DNA of 6,001 nucleotides from Erysipelotrichaceae bacterium (GCA_021200395.1 JAJQGQ010000170.1:1-6001), one strand, 5' to 3'; shown: positions 1-5,950, counted from the stretch's first letter. Notes: a model not told the origin generated them from the sequence alone. Translations and numbers: made by a program.

Positions 1-1077
1 ATCATATACTTATTAGGTAAGATTGGCTTTATGATGCAACTTGTAAAAATCGTCTTAACTCATGAAGAAAATATTTATTATATTAATCAACAAGATATTA
101 ATATTGAATGGATAAGTCAAACAGCTATAAAGATAAGAAATTCGATAGAAGATCATTTAATAGAATTAAGTTCTTTGATTCGTCATTCTAAGATTTATCA
201 AAACTATAAGAAAATCATTTATTTTATAATGATTTGTTTATTGATTATTTGTTTATCTTTGTATTTAGATGGTAACATGCTTATTCATAGTCCAATAGTG
301 ATGGGACATAGAGGTAGTAATGAAGCAGTGGAAAATACTTATGAAGCTGTAGAAGTAGCAGATAGTTATCAAGCTGATTACGCTGAAATTGATATTCAAC
401 TTACAAGTGATAATATTCCTGTCGTTTTTCATGATAGTTCTATGAATCGTTTGTCTGATGAAAATATTGATGTATGTGATATAACTGCTGAAGAATTTGA
501 AAGTATTCAATTATCACAAAATGGGCAAAGTGCCTATGGTGTGACTTTAGCCCATTTGATTGATGAAATACAAGAAAATGATTTAGATATTTGTCTATTG
601 ATAGAATTAAAACCTACTGATGAAAATTATGAGACCATGGTTGAGGCTGTGATTGAAGTGGTGGAAGAACATTATTTTGCATCTAGGTGTATTTATATGT
701 CACAAAATGAGAATTGTGTGCGTTATATGAATCAACAAAGAGCGCAATATTGGGTTGGTTATTGTATTTATAGTAGTGTTGGCGAAATTAGTGATAACAT
801 ATTTGAGATGGATATTGACTTTTTAGCGATGGAAGAAAGTATGGTGAATACGTCGATCATTCAAGAAGCGGTGAATCAGATGCTTCCTGTTTATGTTTGG
901 ACAGTAGATGATGCTAAGAGTATGAAGCAATATTTAAATATGGGTGTTACTGGTATTATTAGTGATGACGTAGAAACAGCGAGAAGTGTTGTGGATAGTT
1001 ATTTAGTGAATGATAATCATATTTATTATTATGAAGATGATGAATATCGTATTTTAGGAACGCTTGGTAGTGTTTAA
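1..1077 (+). CDS. Membrane-anchored glycerophosphodiester phosphodiesterase, C-terminal part (5'-truncated by the window edge)
   Basis: The reading frame is open from base 1 without a stop, so the gene begins outside the window; the ATG codons at 31 and 34 are probably internal. Of the 358 visible residues, about 72-89 form one hydrophobic membrane segment (KKIIYFIMICLLIICLSLYL region). It is followed by a complete GDPD TIM-barrel domain. The catalytic motifs are all present: HRG at 103-105, ENT at 111-113, the metal-binding Glu/Asp of EID at 129-131, the second His in FHD at 144, and ELKP at 202-205. Near the end, the WTVDD and GVTGIISDDV segments are typical of the family's last strands. 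Enzymes of this family hydrolyse glycerophosphodiesters to glycerol-3-phosphate and an alcohol. Family members with an N-terminal multi-helix membrane domain and a C-terminal GDPD domain are common in Firmicutes, and the sequence before the membrane segment is probably the end of that domain (inference). The tail is acidic (YYYEDDEYR). No terminator follows, because the convergent asnB begins overlapping at the stop. Confidence 0.88.
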   Translation: MIYLLGKIGFMMQLVKIVLTHEENIYYINQQDINIEWISQTAIKIRNSIEDHLIELSSLIRHSKIYQNYKKIIYFIMICLLIICLSLYLDGNMLIHSPIVMGHRGSNEAVENTYEAVEVADSYQADYAEIDIQLTSDNIPVVFHDSSMNRLSDENIDVCDITAEEFESIQLSQNGQSAYGVTLAHLIDEIQENDLDICLLIELKPTDENYETMVEAVIEVVEEHYFASRCIYMSQNENCVRYMNQQRAQYWVGYCIYSSVGEISDNIFEMDIDFLAMEESMVNTSIIQEAVNQMLPVYVWTVDDAKSMKQYLNMGVTGIISDDVETARSVVDSYLVNDNHIYYYEDDEYRILGTLGSV

Positions 1078-2873
1078 AGTTCTAATTGGATATGATATAT
1101 TTTTCCCCATAGATAGATTTGGTAGAAATAAGCCATGAGTTGTGGTCCCATCATGAGTTGTCCAAACCAAGGGACATTGAAGCTTTGACCATGACTGTGG
1201 ATAAATAATAGCAGTTTGGTTTGATCAAAGAGTTGTAGTAAGATATTAGAAGAGTCTGATAATGATTCTTCTAATTTTTTTTCGATGAGTGAAAGATAGA
1301 TGGGTGAATGGGTTTTAGGATAAGGATTTTTCTTACGGTGGATAATACTTTGAGGTAGTATATCTTTAAAAGCTTCACGTAAGATGCCTTTTTCTTCATT
1401 ATTGTAAAACATATAGTCATAAGGCATATTATAAAGATATTGTAGTAATTTTGTACTTGCAAAAGGAACACGAACTTCAATAGAAGAGCGCATCGTTTGA
1501 CTATCGGTTCTTGTTAATAGTGTTTGCATAAACCATTGGATGTTAAGATAGATGAGTTGTTTCTTTTTATCGATTGTATTGATTTCATGAAGTGATTGTT
1601 GATAAGCATTGATAATATAGTCTTTAATATTCAATGCTTTTATGTTTTCATGAAATAAGTCTATCTTTAAATCAATATCTCTCATCCACGGAAAATAGGG
1701 TTGATGATATAATTCTTCCTTATAAAACCATGGATAACCACCAAATATCTCATCAGCACATTCACCTGATAAACATACTTTATGAGTTTTAGCAATTTCT
1801 TTAGAAAATAATAAGAAACTAGAATCAATATCTGCCATACCAGGCATATCTCTAGCAATCATCGCCTCTTTTAAACTATCAATGAGATCACTTTGTTTTA
1901 AAACAATCTCATGATGCTTTGTCGGATACATCTCAATCATATCATGAATATAGACATCATCCTGAGTTGTTTGATAATCATAGGCTTTAAAATACTTATC
2001 TTGATCTTCATAAGTAATACTATATGTTGATAAAGGCTGTTTATATTGATAAGCAATTGCACTTAAAATACTTGAATCTAAACCACCTGATAACATGGAA
2101 GTAATAGGTACATCACTTAATAATTGATGCTCAATACTTTCAATGACATACTTTCTAACTTTATAAATTGTTTCTTTTATAGAATCTGTATGCTCTTTAT
2201 CCTCTAACATGAAATATTGATGCTTATACGCATGTTTTTGATAATACATATAATAGCCTGCACGCAAAGAATATATATTTTTATATAGCGTATGTTCAGG
2301 TGTTAACGATGGCCCTAATCCTAGTAATTCTTTAATACCACGTTTATCAACAATAGCTTTACCAATAAAACATAAAATACTCTTGATTTCACTTGCGATA
2401 ACCATTGTCTCATCACTATCTACATAATAAAACAAAGGCTTGACTCCTAATGGATCCCTAGCTATAAAAAGCTTTTGTCCATCATCAATCACAAATGCAA
2501 AAATACCTTCAAACAAATGAACACATTTCTCCTTATAAGCAATATAAGCCACGATAATCACTTCTGTATCACTCATCGTATAAAAGCGATAACCATCTGA
2601 TATAAGCTGATTCTTAATATCAATCATATTATAAATTTCCCCATTATAAGTTATATGATAACTTCTGCCTTCATACATATAACTCATTGGTTGTTGGCCA
2701 CCATTTAAATCAATAATAGATAAACGCCTATGGGCCATCATACAATGCTTAGAAACATATTCTCCACTTTCATCAGGTCCTCTATTTTCTAACAATTGAT
2801 TCATTTCTATAAGTTTATCATGATAACAACGAATATCTTTTTGATAATTACAAATAGTTACTATACCACACAT
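1074..2873 (-). CDS. asnB: Asparagine synthetase (glutamine-hydrolysing)
   Basis: This enzyme makes asparagine from aspartate, ATP and glutamine in the cytoplasm. The ATG at 2873 is the start because it puts Cys at residue 2, the N-terminal glutaminase nucleophile (MCGIVTI). A GTG nine bases upstream (2880-2882) lies inside the Shine-Dalgarno sequence and is rejected. The protein has 599 residues, near the usual 600-640 of Firmicute AsnB. The class II glutaminase domain covers about 1-200, with RGPDESG (31-37), HRRLSIID (48-55), NGEIYN (77-82), SDTEV (101-105) and RDPLGVKPLF (139-148). The synthetase domain has the PP-loop SGGLDSS (262-268), SGECADEIFGGYPWF (369-383), EVRVPF (466-471) and RKKNPYPKT (513-521). 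All key motifs are intact. It is convergent with the GDPD gene, sharing TTAA for both stops, and divergent from comFA. An AsnB-like enzyme can also amidate cell-wall or peptide substrates, so asparagine synthesis is the most likely but not the only role. Confidence 0.95.
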   Translation of the reverse strand: MCGIVTICNYQKDIRCYHDKLIEMNQLLENRGPDESGEYVSKHCMMAHRRLSIIDLNGGQQPMSYMYEGRSYHITYNGEIYNMIDIKNQLISDGYRFYTMSDTEVIIVAYIAYKEKCVHLFEGIFAFVIDDGQKLFIARDPLGVKPLFYYVDSDETMVIASEIKSILCFIGKAIVDKRGIKELLGLGPSLTPEHTLYKNIYSLRAGYYMYYQKHAYKHQYFMLEDKEHTDSIKETIYKVRKYVIESIEHQLLSDVPITSMLSGGLDSSILSAIAYQYKQPLSTYSITYEDQDKYFKAYDYQTTQDDVYIHDMIEMYPTKHHEIVLKQSDLIDSLKEAMIARDMPGMADIDSSFLLFSKEIAKTHKVCLSGECADEIFGGYPWFYKEELYHQPYFPWMRDIDLKIDLFHENIKALNIKDYIINAYQQSLHEINTIDKKKQLIYLNIQWFMQTLLTRTDSQTMRSSIEVRVPFASTKLLQYLYNMPYDYMFYNNEEKGILREAFKDILPQSIIHRKKNPYPKTHSPIYLSLIEKKLEESLSDSSNILLQLFDQTKLLLFIHSHGQSFNVPWFGQLMMGPQLMAYFYQIYLWGKIYHIQLEL

Positions 2874-2877
2874 ATTA

Positions 2878-2887
2878 ATCACCCTTT
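2878..2887 (-). promoter_or_regulatory. Ribosome binding site of asnB (AAAGGGTGAT), decides the start
   Basis: On the minus strand AAAGGGTGAT is followed by TAAT and then the ATG at 2873. The GGTGAT part pairs with the 3' end of 16S rRNA. The same GGGTGAT lies in front of comFA (3074-3080). Because the site covers the upstream GTG, initiation must be at the ATG, which gives the catalytic Cys2. Confidence 0.75.
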
Positions 2888-2906
2888 TAATATATGAAAT
2901 CCATGT

Positions 2907-2950
2907 TAAAAAATCCCAAAAAAGTCCCAGAAAAGTTTCAAAATAGTTTC
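2907..2950 (-). repeat. Four tandem imperfect 11-bp repeats (phased A/T tracts) in the asnB-comFA control region
   Basis: Read on the minus strand the units are GAAACTATTTT, GAAACTTTTCT, GGGACTTTTTT and GGGATTTTTTA, ending exactly every 11 bases (2940, 2929, 2918, 2907). The approximate consensus is GRRACTTTTTT. The period is close to one helical turn, so the T-tracts lie on one face of the DNA. That is expected to bend it, or to let a protein bind cooperatively. The unit is not a multiple of three bases. The array sits 34-77 bases upstream of the asnB start. I do not recognise a named operator. Confidence 0.6.
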
Positions 2951-2992
2951 AATTTATTTTATTGATGAATAATTTATGTTGATTTTATCCTC

Positions 2993-3010
2993 ATTATTTT
3001 TAAAAATAAT
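2993..3010. promoter_or_regulatory. Perfect 18-bp palindrome between asnB and comFA
   Basis: ATTATTTTT is followed directly by its exact reverse complement AAAAATAAT, with no spacer. It ends one base before the TTGACA box of the likely comFA promoter, where it could be an operator or an AT-rich upstream activating element. In DNA this AT-rich, palindromes of this length can also arise by chance, so a function is inference. Confidence 0.4.
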
Positions 3011-3011
3011 A

Positions 3012-3040
3012 TTGACACAAACTTGAGACAAACTTAGGAC
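3012..3040 (+). promoter_or_regulatory. Candidate promoter of the comFA-comFC operon
   Basis: A perfect -35 box TTGACA (3012-3017) is followed after 17 bases by TAGGAC (3035-3040). This matches TATAAT at only three of six positions. A strong -35 with a weak -10 would suit an activator-dependent gene, as late competence genes are in other Firmicutes, but the activator cannot be named. Two ACAAACTT copies (3017-3024 and 3028-3035, 11 bases apart) and ACAAACCT (3043-3050) overlap and follow the promoter. Confidence 0.4.
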
Positions 3041-3085
3041 GCACAAACCTTTATATCATGATACCATTGATACGGGTGATGGGAA

Positions 3086-4228
3086 ATGACGAGATGTCCA
3101 AGATGTCAAAATGACAATGTCAAACAACTATATGATATTAATGGTCAATGTTATTGTCGTAAGTGTATCGCTTTTAAAAGAATATTAGTCAATGAAAAAA
3201 GAACAACGATAGCTAAAAACTATAGAATAGGCACAAAGATCTATTATAATTTAGATTTTAATCTTTCTGAAAAACAACAGGAAATATCACATCAATTATT
3301 GTTGAACTATCAAAATCAGCTAAATTCACTCGTTTTAGCTGTTTGTGGATCAGGAAAAACAGAAATCGTTTATGAAACAATATGTTACGCTTTAATGCAA
3401 GGCCATCGTGTATGCTTTTGTGTACCACGCAAGGAATTGGTCAAAGAACTCTATGAAAGAATTATTGATGCTTTTAAAGGGGTCAGTATTGGTGTTCTTT
3501 ATGGAGGACGTCAGGAAAATAGTGATGCTCAATTTATTGTTTGTACCATGCATCAACTATATCGTTTTGAAAATAATATTGGTTTTCAACTCATGATTGC
3601 CGATGAAGTCGATGCCTTTCCATTTTATGGTAATGAGGTATTACAGAATATTTTTACACGTGTGTGCGTAGGACATTATATTAAGTTGAGTGCTACATTT
3701 AAAAAGGAAGATGTCCAAGATGAGCAATTGCTTATCATGAATAGACGCTATCATAATGTGGATTTACCAGTTCCACGTTGTATTGTCGTTCCATCTTCTT
3801 TACAAAAACCACTTGCATTACAACTTATCAAACGTATGCAGAAAAAATATATTATCTTTGTCCCACGCATTGCTGATGTTGATCAATGCGTCAAATATTT
3901 CAATCGTCATGCATTATTAGCAAGTGGCGTTTCATCCATCCATGAAAACAATCAACAAGTTATCGAACAACTTAAACAAAATCAATTAGATGTTGTTGTT
4001 TCCACAACAATACTAGAACGTGGTGTAACAATTGAAGATGTACAGGTTATTGTCCTCAATGGTGAACACGATCTATTTGATAGCCGTACATTAATTCAAA
4101 TCGCTGGAAGAGTTGGTCGTAAACCAAATCACCCTACAGGACATGTCTATATTTTATCAGCAGTTAAAACAAAGAGTATTCAATCATGTATCAACGAAAT
4201 CAAAAACCTCAATACGATGAATGCTTAA
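3086..4228 (+). CDS. comFA: Late competence protein ComFA, DNA-uptake ATPase/helicase
   Basis: ComFA is a cytoplasmic DEAD-box-like ATPase that helps pull transforming single-stranded DNA through the ComEC channel. The N-terminus carries the family's zinc-binding cysteines: CPRC at 4-7 and the cluster C22, C24, C27. Helicase motifs follow in order: Walker A GSGKT (88-92), the DEAD-box equivalent DEVD (173-176), SAT (202-204), FVPRIADVD (258-266, motif IV region), STTILERGVTI (306-316) and QIAGRVGR (338-345). The 380 residues are on the short side for ComFA (often 420-460), but every core motif is present. The ATG at 3086 follows GGGTGAT with a five-base gap and puts the first CxxC at residues 4-7, which supports this start. 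The last 43 bases overlap comFC, so the two are co-transcribed and probably translationally coupled. The main alternative, another SF2 helicase such as PriA, is unlikely given the zinc finger plus the comFC neighbour. Confidence 0.93.
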   Translation: MTRCPRCQNDNVKQLYDINGQCYCRKCIAFKRILVNEKRTTIAKNYRIGTKIYYNLDFNLSEKQQEISHQLLLNYQNQLNSLVLAVCGSGKTEIVYETICYALMQGHRVCFCVPRKELVKELYERIIDAFKGVSIGVLYGGRQENSDAQFIVCTMHQLYRFENNIGFQLMIADEVDAFPFYGNEVLQNIFTRVCVGHYIKLSATFKKEDVQDEQLLIMNRRYHNVDLPVPRCIVVPSSLQKPLALQLIKRMQKKYIIFVPRIADVDQCVKYFNRHALLASGVSSIHENNQQVIEQLKQNQLDVVVSTTILERGVTIEDVQVIVLNGEHDLFDSRTLIQIAGRVGRKPNHPTGHVYILSAVKTKSIQSCINEIKNLNTMNA

Positions 4229-4857
4229 TTTGCAATACCCCACTGCTTAAAGATATGTCCCTAACTCATCTGATGCGAGATTTTCCTGTTTGTAAAAGAT
4301 GTATGCAGCAATTTCAAATCATTGATTGGCATCTTGATTTTCATCACCATCCTATGCGTATTCTCTATCAATACGATGAATTCTTTAAAACCCTGTTATT
4401 TCAATACAAAGGACTTTATGACATTGCGCTCAAAGATACCTTTTTATGTATGTATGACCATGAATTATCACACACTTATAAAAATTTTATTATTGCAGTT
4501 GTACCCTCTGCATCAAGTGATAATCAAATAAGAGGCTTTGCCCCAATGGCAACAATTGCCTCTAGCTTTTCATCACACGTATTTACTGGCTTATATAAAA
4601 AAGAGGACTATAAGCAAAGTAATTACTCCTACGAACAACGTAAAGAAGTCATTGATAAGATAGGTATACGATATGGAGAAAGTCTGTCGAACAAAAGTAT
4701 TCTGATTCTTGATGACGTAATCACTTCAGGATCAACATTGCTTGCGTGTCTTAAGCTTATTGAATCATACCATCCTCAAAAAATTGAATTCCTGGTACTT
4801 TCAACAAATCAGACATTAGAGCAAATTCAAGAAGCAATAGCGAATCAGGTTGACTGA
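4186..4857 (+). CDS. comFC: ComFC/amidophosphoribosyltransferase-like competence protein
   Basis: ComFC is a small cytoplasmic phosphoribosyltransferase-fold protein required for natural transformation; it acts with ComFA. The N-terminal zinc-ribbon cysteines are C13/C16 (CLIC) and C36/C39 (CKRC). RGFAP at 116-120 matches the family's RGF segment. The PRPP-binding loop ILDDVITSGSTL is at 174-185. The length of 223 residues is normal. The ATG at 4186 is the only in-frame start before the first cysteines, so the 43-base overlap with comFA is real. Its ribosome binding site is weak (AAAGAG, about nine bases upstream), consistent with coupling to comFA translation. The stop codon lies within the 3' arm of a terminator hairpin. 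No hpf gene follows, although it often does in this neighbourhood in other Firmicutes. Confidence 0.92.
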   Translation: MYQRNQKPQYDECLICNTPLLKDMSLTHLMRDFPVCKRCMQQFQIIDWHLDFHHHPMRILYQYDEFFKTLLFQYKGLYDIALKDTFLCMYDHELSHTYKNFIIAVVPSASSDNQIRGFAPMATIASSFSSHVFTGLYKKEDYKQSNYSYEQRKEVIDKIGIRYGESLSNKSILILDDVITSGSTLLACLKLIESYHPQKIEFLVLSTNQTLEQIQEAIANQVD

Positions 4858-4873
4858 TTCGCTTTGTATTTTT
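4839..4873 (+). terminator. Rho-independent terminator of the comF operon, overlapping the comFC stop
   Basis: AGCGAATCAG (4839-4848) pairs perfectly with CTGATTCGCT (4854-4863) around the loop GTTGA, followed by the T-rich run TTGTATTTTT. The ten-base-pair stem includes the last codons and the TGA (4855-4857) of comFC, so the end of the coding region doubles as terminator. Confidence 0.85.
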
Positions 4874-4918
4874 ATTCACTCTCGACCCATTATGACGAAT
4901 TATAACAGTGTAAGTAAT

Positions 4919-4924
4919 TATAAT
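4919..4924 (+). promoter_or_regulatory. Candidate -10 box of the cold-shock gene
   Basis: This is a perfect TATAAT in the gap between the comF terminator and csp. No good -35 lies 16-18 bases upstream; the nearest candidate, ATGACG (4892-4897), is 21 bases away. If used, it gives a leader of about 70 bases, and long 5' leaders are common for cold-shock genes. The rest of the 143-base gap (4858-5000) shows no other clear feature. Confidence 0.4.
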
Positions 4925-5000
4925 ATATATGTCAGTAAAAGGGTATTCGTTTATAGACATAAAAAATATTCCGATAAATCATTGAAGGAGGCGAAAATAT

Positions 5001-5198
5001 ATGCAAGGCAAAGTTAAATGGTTTAATGCCGAAAAAGGTTTTGGTTTTATTGATCGTGGTGAAGGTAAAGATGTGTTTGTTCATTATAGTCAAATAGTTC
5101 AAGATGGATATAAATCTTTAAATGAAGGCGAATTAGTAGAATTTGAACTTTATCAAAGTGATCGTGGTTTACAAGCTCGACATGTAGTTAAGGTATGA
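5001..5198 (+). CDS. csp: Cold-shock protein (CspA family)
   Basis: This is a 65-residue single cold-shock domain, the usual length for the family. These proteins bind single-stranded RNA and DNA and act as RNA chaperones after temperature downshift and in growth. It has the KVKWFN opening (4-9), RNP1 KGFGFI (12-17) and RNP2 VFVHYS (25-30), with the aromatic nucleic-acid-binding residues intact. A strong AAGGAGG (4985-4991) lies nine bases before the ATG. It is a single-gene unit between the comF terminator and its own hairpin just after the stop. Which of the several paralogues usual in Firmicutes it is cannot be told. Confidence 0.96.
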   Translation: MQGKVKWFNAEKGFGFIDRGEGKDVFVHYSQIVQDGYKSLNEGELVEFELYQSDRGLQARHVVKV

Positions 5199-5201
5199 TC
5201 T

Positions 5202-5230
5202 AAAAGCGTAGATTAATTCTACGTTTTTTT
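5202..5230. terminator. Terminator of csp, probably bidirectional
   Basis: CGTAGA (5207-5212) pairs with TCTACG (5218-5223) around TTAAT. Flanking A and T runs extend the stem, and seven Ts (5224-5230) follow on the plus strand. It begins four bases after the csp stop. On the minus strand it lies just beyond the stop of the 58-residue ORF (5232-5234), with TTTT following the stem, so it can serve both genes. Its CGTAGA/TCTACG arms recur in the hairpin at 5496-5523. Confidence 0.8.
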
Positions 5231-5231
5231 G

Positions 5232-5408
5232 CTATGAAAATAATTCTTTTTGTAATTTTAAAACTGTTTCATAAGATAAGTGGGAACACTTGCAAACGAA
5301 TTCTAAGGACGCACCATTTTTTATCATCTCTTTAACCATTGTTATTGTTGTTGCATAGCTAGCTTCAGCTTTACTTTCATTAATAAGATTTTGCATTATT
5401 TCATTCAT
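5232..5408 (-). CDS. Free-standing 58-residue C-terminal module of the Rpn/PD-(D/E)XK 'transposase' family
   Basis: The protein starts MNEIMQNLINES and ends LKLQKELFS. It matches the last 67 residues of the neighbouring PD-(D/E)XK fragment nearly throughout (TTITMVKEM, NGASLEFVCKCSHL and YETVLKLQ are shared), minus eight linker residues. There is no nuclease domain. It is not simply debris: the frame has no internal stop. An AAAGGA ribosome-binding-like site (5418-5423) lies nine bases before the ATG, a promoter-like pair lies about 50 bases further up, and terminators sit on both sides. An in-frame TAA (5433-5435) just upstream means translation must start here. The sequence is charged and predicted helical by eye, without a signal peptide. 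In E. coli, rpn genes make small C-terminal proteins from internal starts that inhibit the full-length toxic nuclease. This ORF could be a stand-alone counterpart (inference). The alternative is an inert truncated duplicate. Confidence 0.6.
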   Translation of the reverse strand: MNEIMQNLINESKAEASYATTITMVKEMIKNGASLEFVCKCSHLSYETVLKLQKELFS

Positions 5409-5462
5409 TGTACTTTTTCCTTTCTCTATGTATTAATGATTGGTTTGCTTTTAACAATATTT

Positions 5463-5491
5463 ATTATAATATCGTTCTTGCAAAGTTGCAA
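5463..5491 (-). promoter_or_regulatory. Promoter-like sequence for the 58-residue ORF
   Basis: On the minus strand TTGCAA (5486-5491) is followed by exactly 17 bases and then a perfect TATAAT (5463-5468). Transcription would start near 5456, leaving a leader of about 48 bases to the ATG at 5408. It begins directly after the hairpin that ends the neighbouring gene (5496-5523), so it would form a separate transcription unit. The -35 matches consensus at four of six positions. In AT-rich DNA a -10 match alone is weak evidence, so the spacing and placement carry the call. Confidence 0.55.
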
Positions 5492-5495
5492 TATA

Positions 5496-5523
5496 AAAGA
5501 CGTAGAAATTTATCTACGTCTTT
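5496..5523 (-). terminator. Terminator of the PD-(D/E)XK fragment
   Basis: AAAGACGTAGA (5496-5506) pairs perfectly with TCTACGTCTTT (5513-5523) around the six-base loop AATTTA. It lies eight bases beyond the stop at 5531-5533. On the minus strand it ends in TCTTTTATATT, a usable though broken T run. The core resembles the csp terminator at 5202-5230, as expected if the terminator was duplicated with the gene tail. Confidence 0.75.
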
Positions 5524-5760
5524 GTTTATGTTACGAAAGTAATAATTCGCTTTGTAATTTTAAAACTGTTTCATACGGTAAGTGGGAACACTTACAAACG
5601 AATTCTAAGGACGCACCATTTTTTAACATCTCTTTAACCATTGTTATTGTTGTTTCATGGCTACCTTCAGCTTTACCTTCAGCTCTACTTTTAGCATTAC
5701 TTTCATTAATAAGATTTTGCATTATTTCACACATTTTATTTCTTCCTTCCTCTGTGCATT
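5496..5760 (-). repeat. Duplicate unit B: terminator plus tail of the PD-(D/E)XK gene
   Basis: This is the partner of the segment at 5202-5433 and is probably the parent copy, because it continues into the rest of the PD-(D/E)XK gene. It carries the longer linker (AKSRAEGKAEG), including 24 bases absent from unit A. Confidence 0.8.
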
Positions 5761-5950
5761 TATATTTATAAACACAGTCTCTTAATACATCAAAATACAT
5801 ATCTTCAGGATTGACACAATGCAGATCATGGACTAATTTATCCATATCTGAATTTTTTTCATAATGACCTTTCAAATTAAAATAAACAATCTTTCTCCCA
5901 TCAAAGGCTACTGGAGCAATGATTTGGCCATCTGCATCAATTGTGTACAA
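5531..5950 (-). pseudogene. C-terminal half of an Rpn-like PD-(D/E)XK nuclease/'transposase' family protein, cut at its 5' end
   Basis: About 138 residues of coding sequence remain, beginning around YTIDADGQ. The following are typical of the C-terminal half of the PD-(D/E)XK nuclease family transposases common in gut Firmicutes, which are usually near 300 residues: KIVYFN (20-25), LVHDLHC (39-45), NPEDMYFDVL (47-56), TEEGRNKMCEIM, an AEG linker, and a final helical module. The N-terminal catalytic domain is missing. The frame reaches a stop at 5966-5968 inside a strong hairpin that looks like the end of an IS200/IS605 element, so the gene seems to be interrupted by insertion. TTG at 5950 is the only formal start upstream and is not convincing. 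An internal ATG at 5734 with AGGAAGGA upstream could still give a 67-residue tail protein. These family proteins are annotated as transposases, but relatives in E. coli are recombination-promoting DNA nucleases. Confidence 0.7.

Larger units (their letters stand above)
5202..5433 (-). repeat. Duplicate unit A: terminator plus tail of a PD-(D/E)XK gene
   Basis: This segment matches 5496-5760 in the same orientation and about 290-330 bases away. The match is highest over 5247-5398, with roughly nine of ten bases identical. It includes long identical runs around the codons for NGASLEFVCKCSHL. Unit A lacks 24 bases (8 codons, in frame) of the AEG-type linker that unit B has. The likeness fades beyond about 5433, where unit A has TAA in place of a codon. 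The hairpins at the left ends of the units also resemble each other. Confidence 0.8.

Noticed and set aside
265..510. Minus-strand ORF of 81 codons inside the GDPD gene.
   Set aside because: It is antisense to the catalytic motifs of the GDPD domain and is explained as a shadow frame.
2880..2882. GTG as an upstream start of asnB, adding three residues.
   Set aside because: It overlaps the Shine-Dalgarno sequence and would bury the catalytic cysteine that must be residue 2 after the initiator Met.
2874..2950. A sigma-A promoter for asnB.
   Set aside because: TATATT at 2889-2894 (minus strand) is too close to the ribosome binding site, and other TTGAAA/TGGGAT or TAACAT pairings match poorly; no convincing pair was found.
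2903..2965. Short plus-strand ORF (ATG to TGA, 20 codons, beginning MLKNPKK) in the asnB-comFA gap.
   Set aside because: It has no ribosome binding site, runs straight through the 11-bp repeats, and lies opposite in direction to asnB; it is most likely chance.
2874..3085. T-box or other riboswitch upstream of asnB.
   Set aside because: The gap is only about 210 bases, is shared with the comFA promoter, and shows no specifier or antiterminator-like hairpins.
4757..4960. Minus-strand ORF of 67 codons across the comFC end.
   Set aside because: It is antisense to the conserved end of comFC and crosses the comF terminator and csp promoter region; no homology is recognised.
5391..5771. Plus-strand ORF of 126 codons opposite the PD-(D/E)XK tail copies.
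   Set aside because: It lies antisense across a promoter-like pair, a terminator and two recognisable minus-strand coding regions, and its hydrophobic low-complexity translation is not a recognisable protein.
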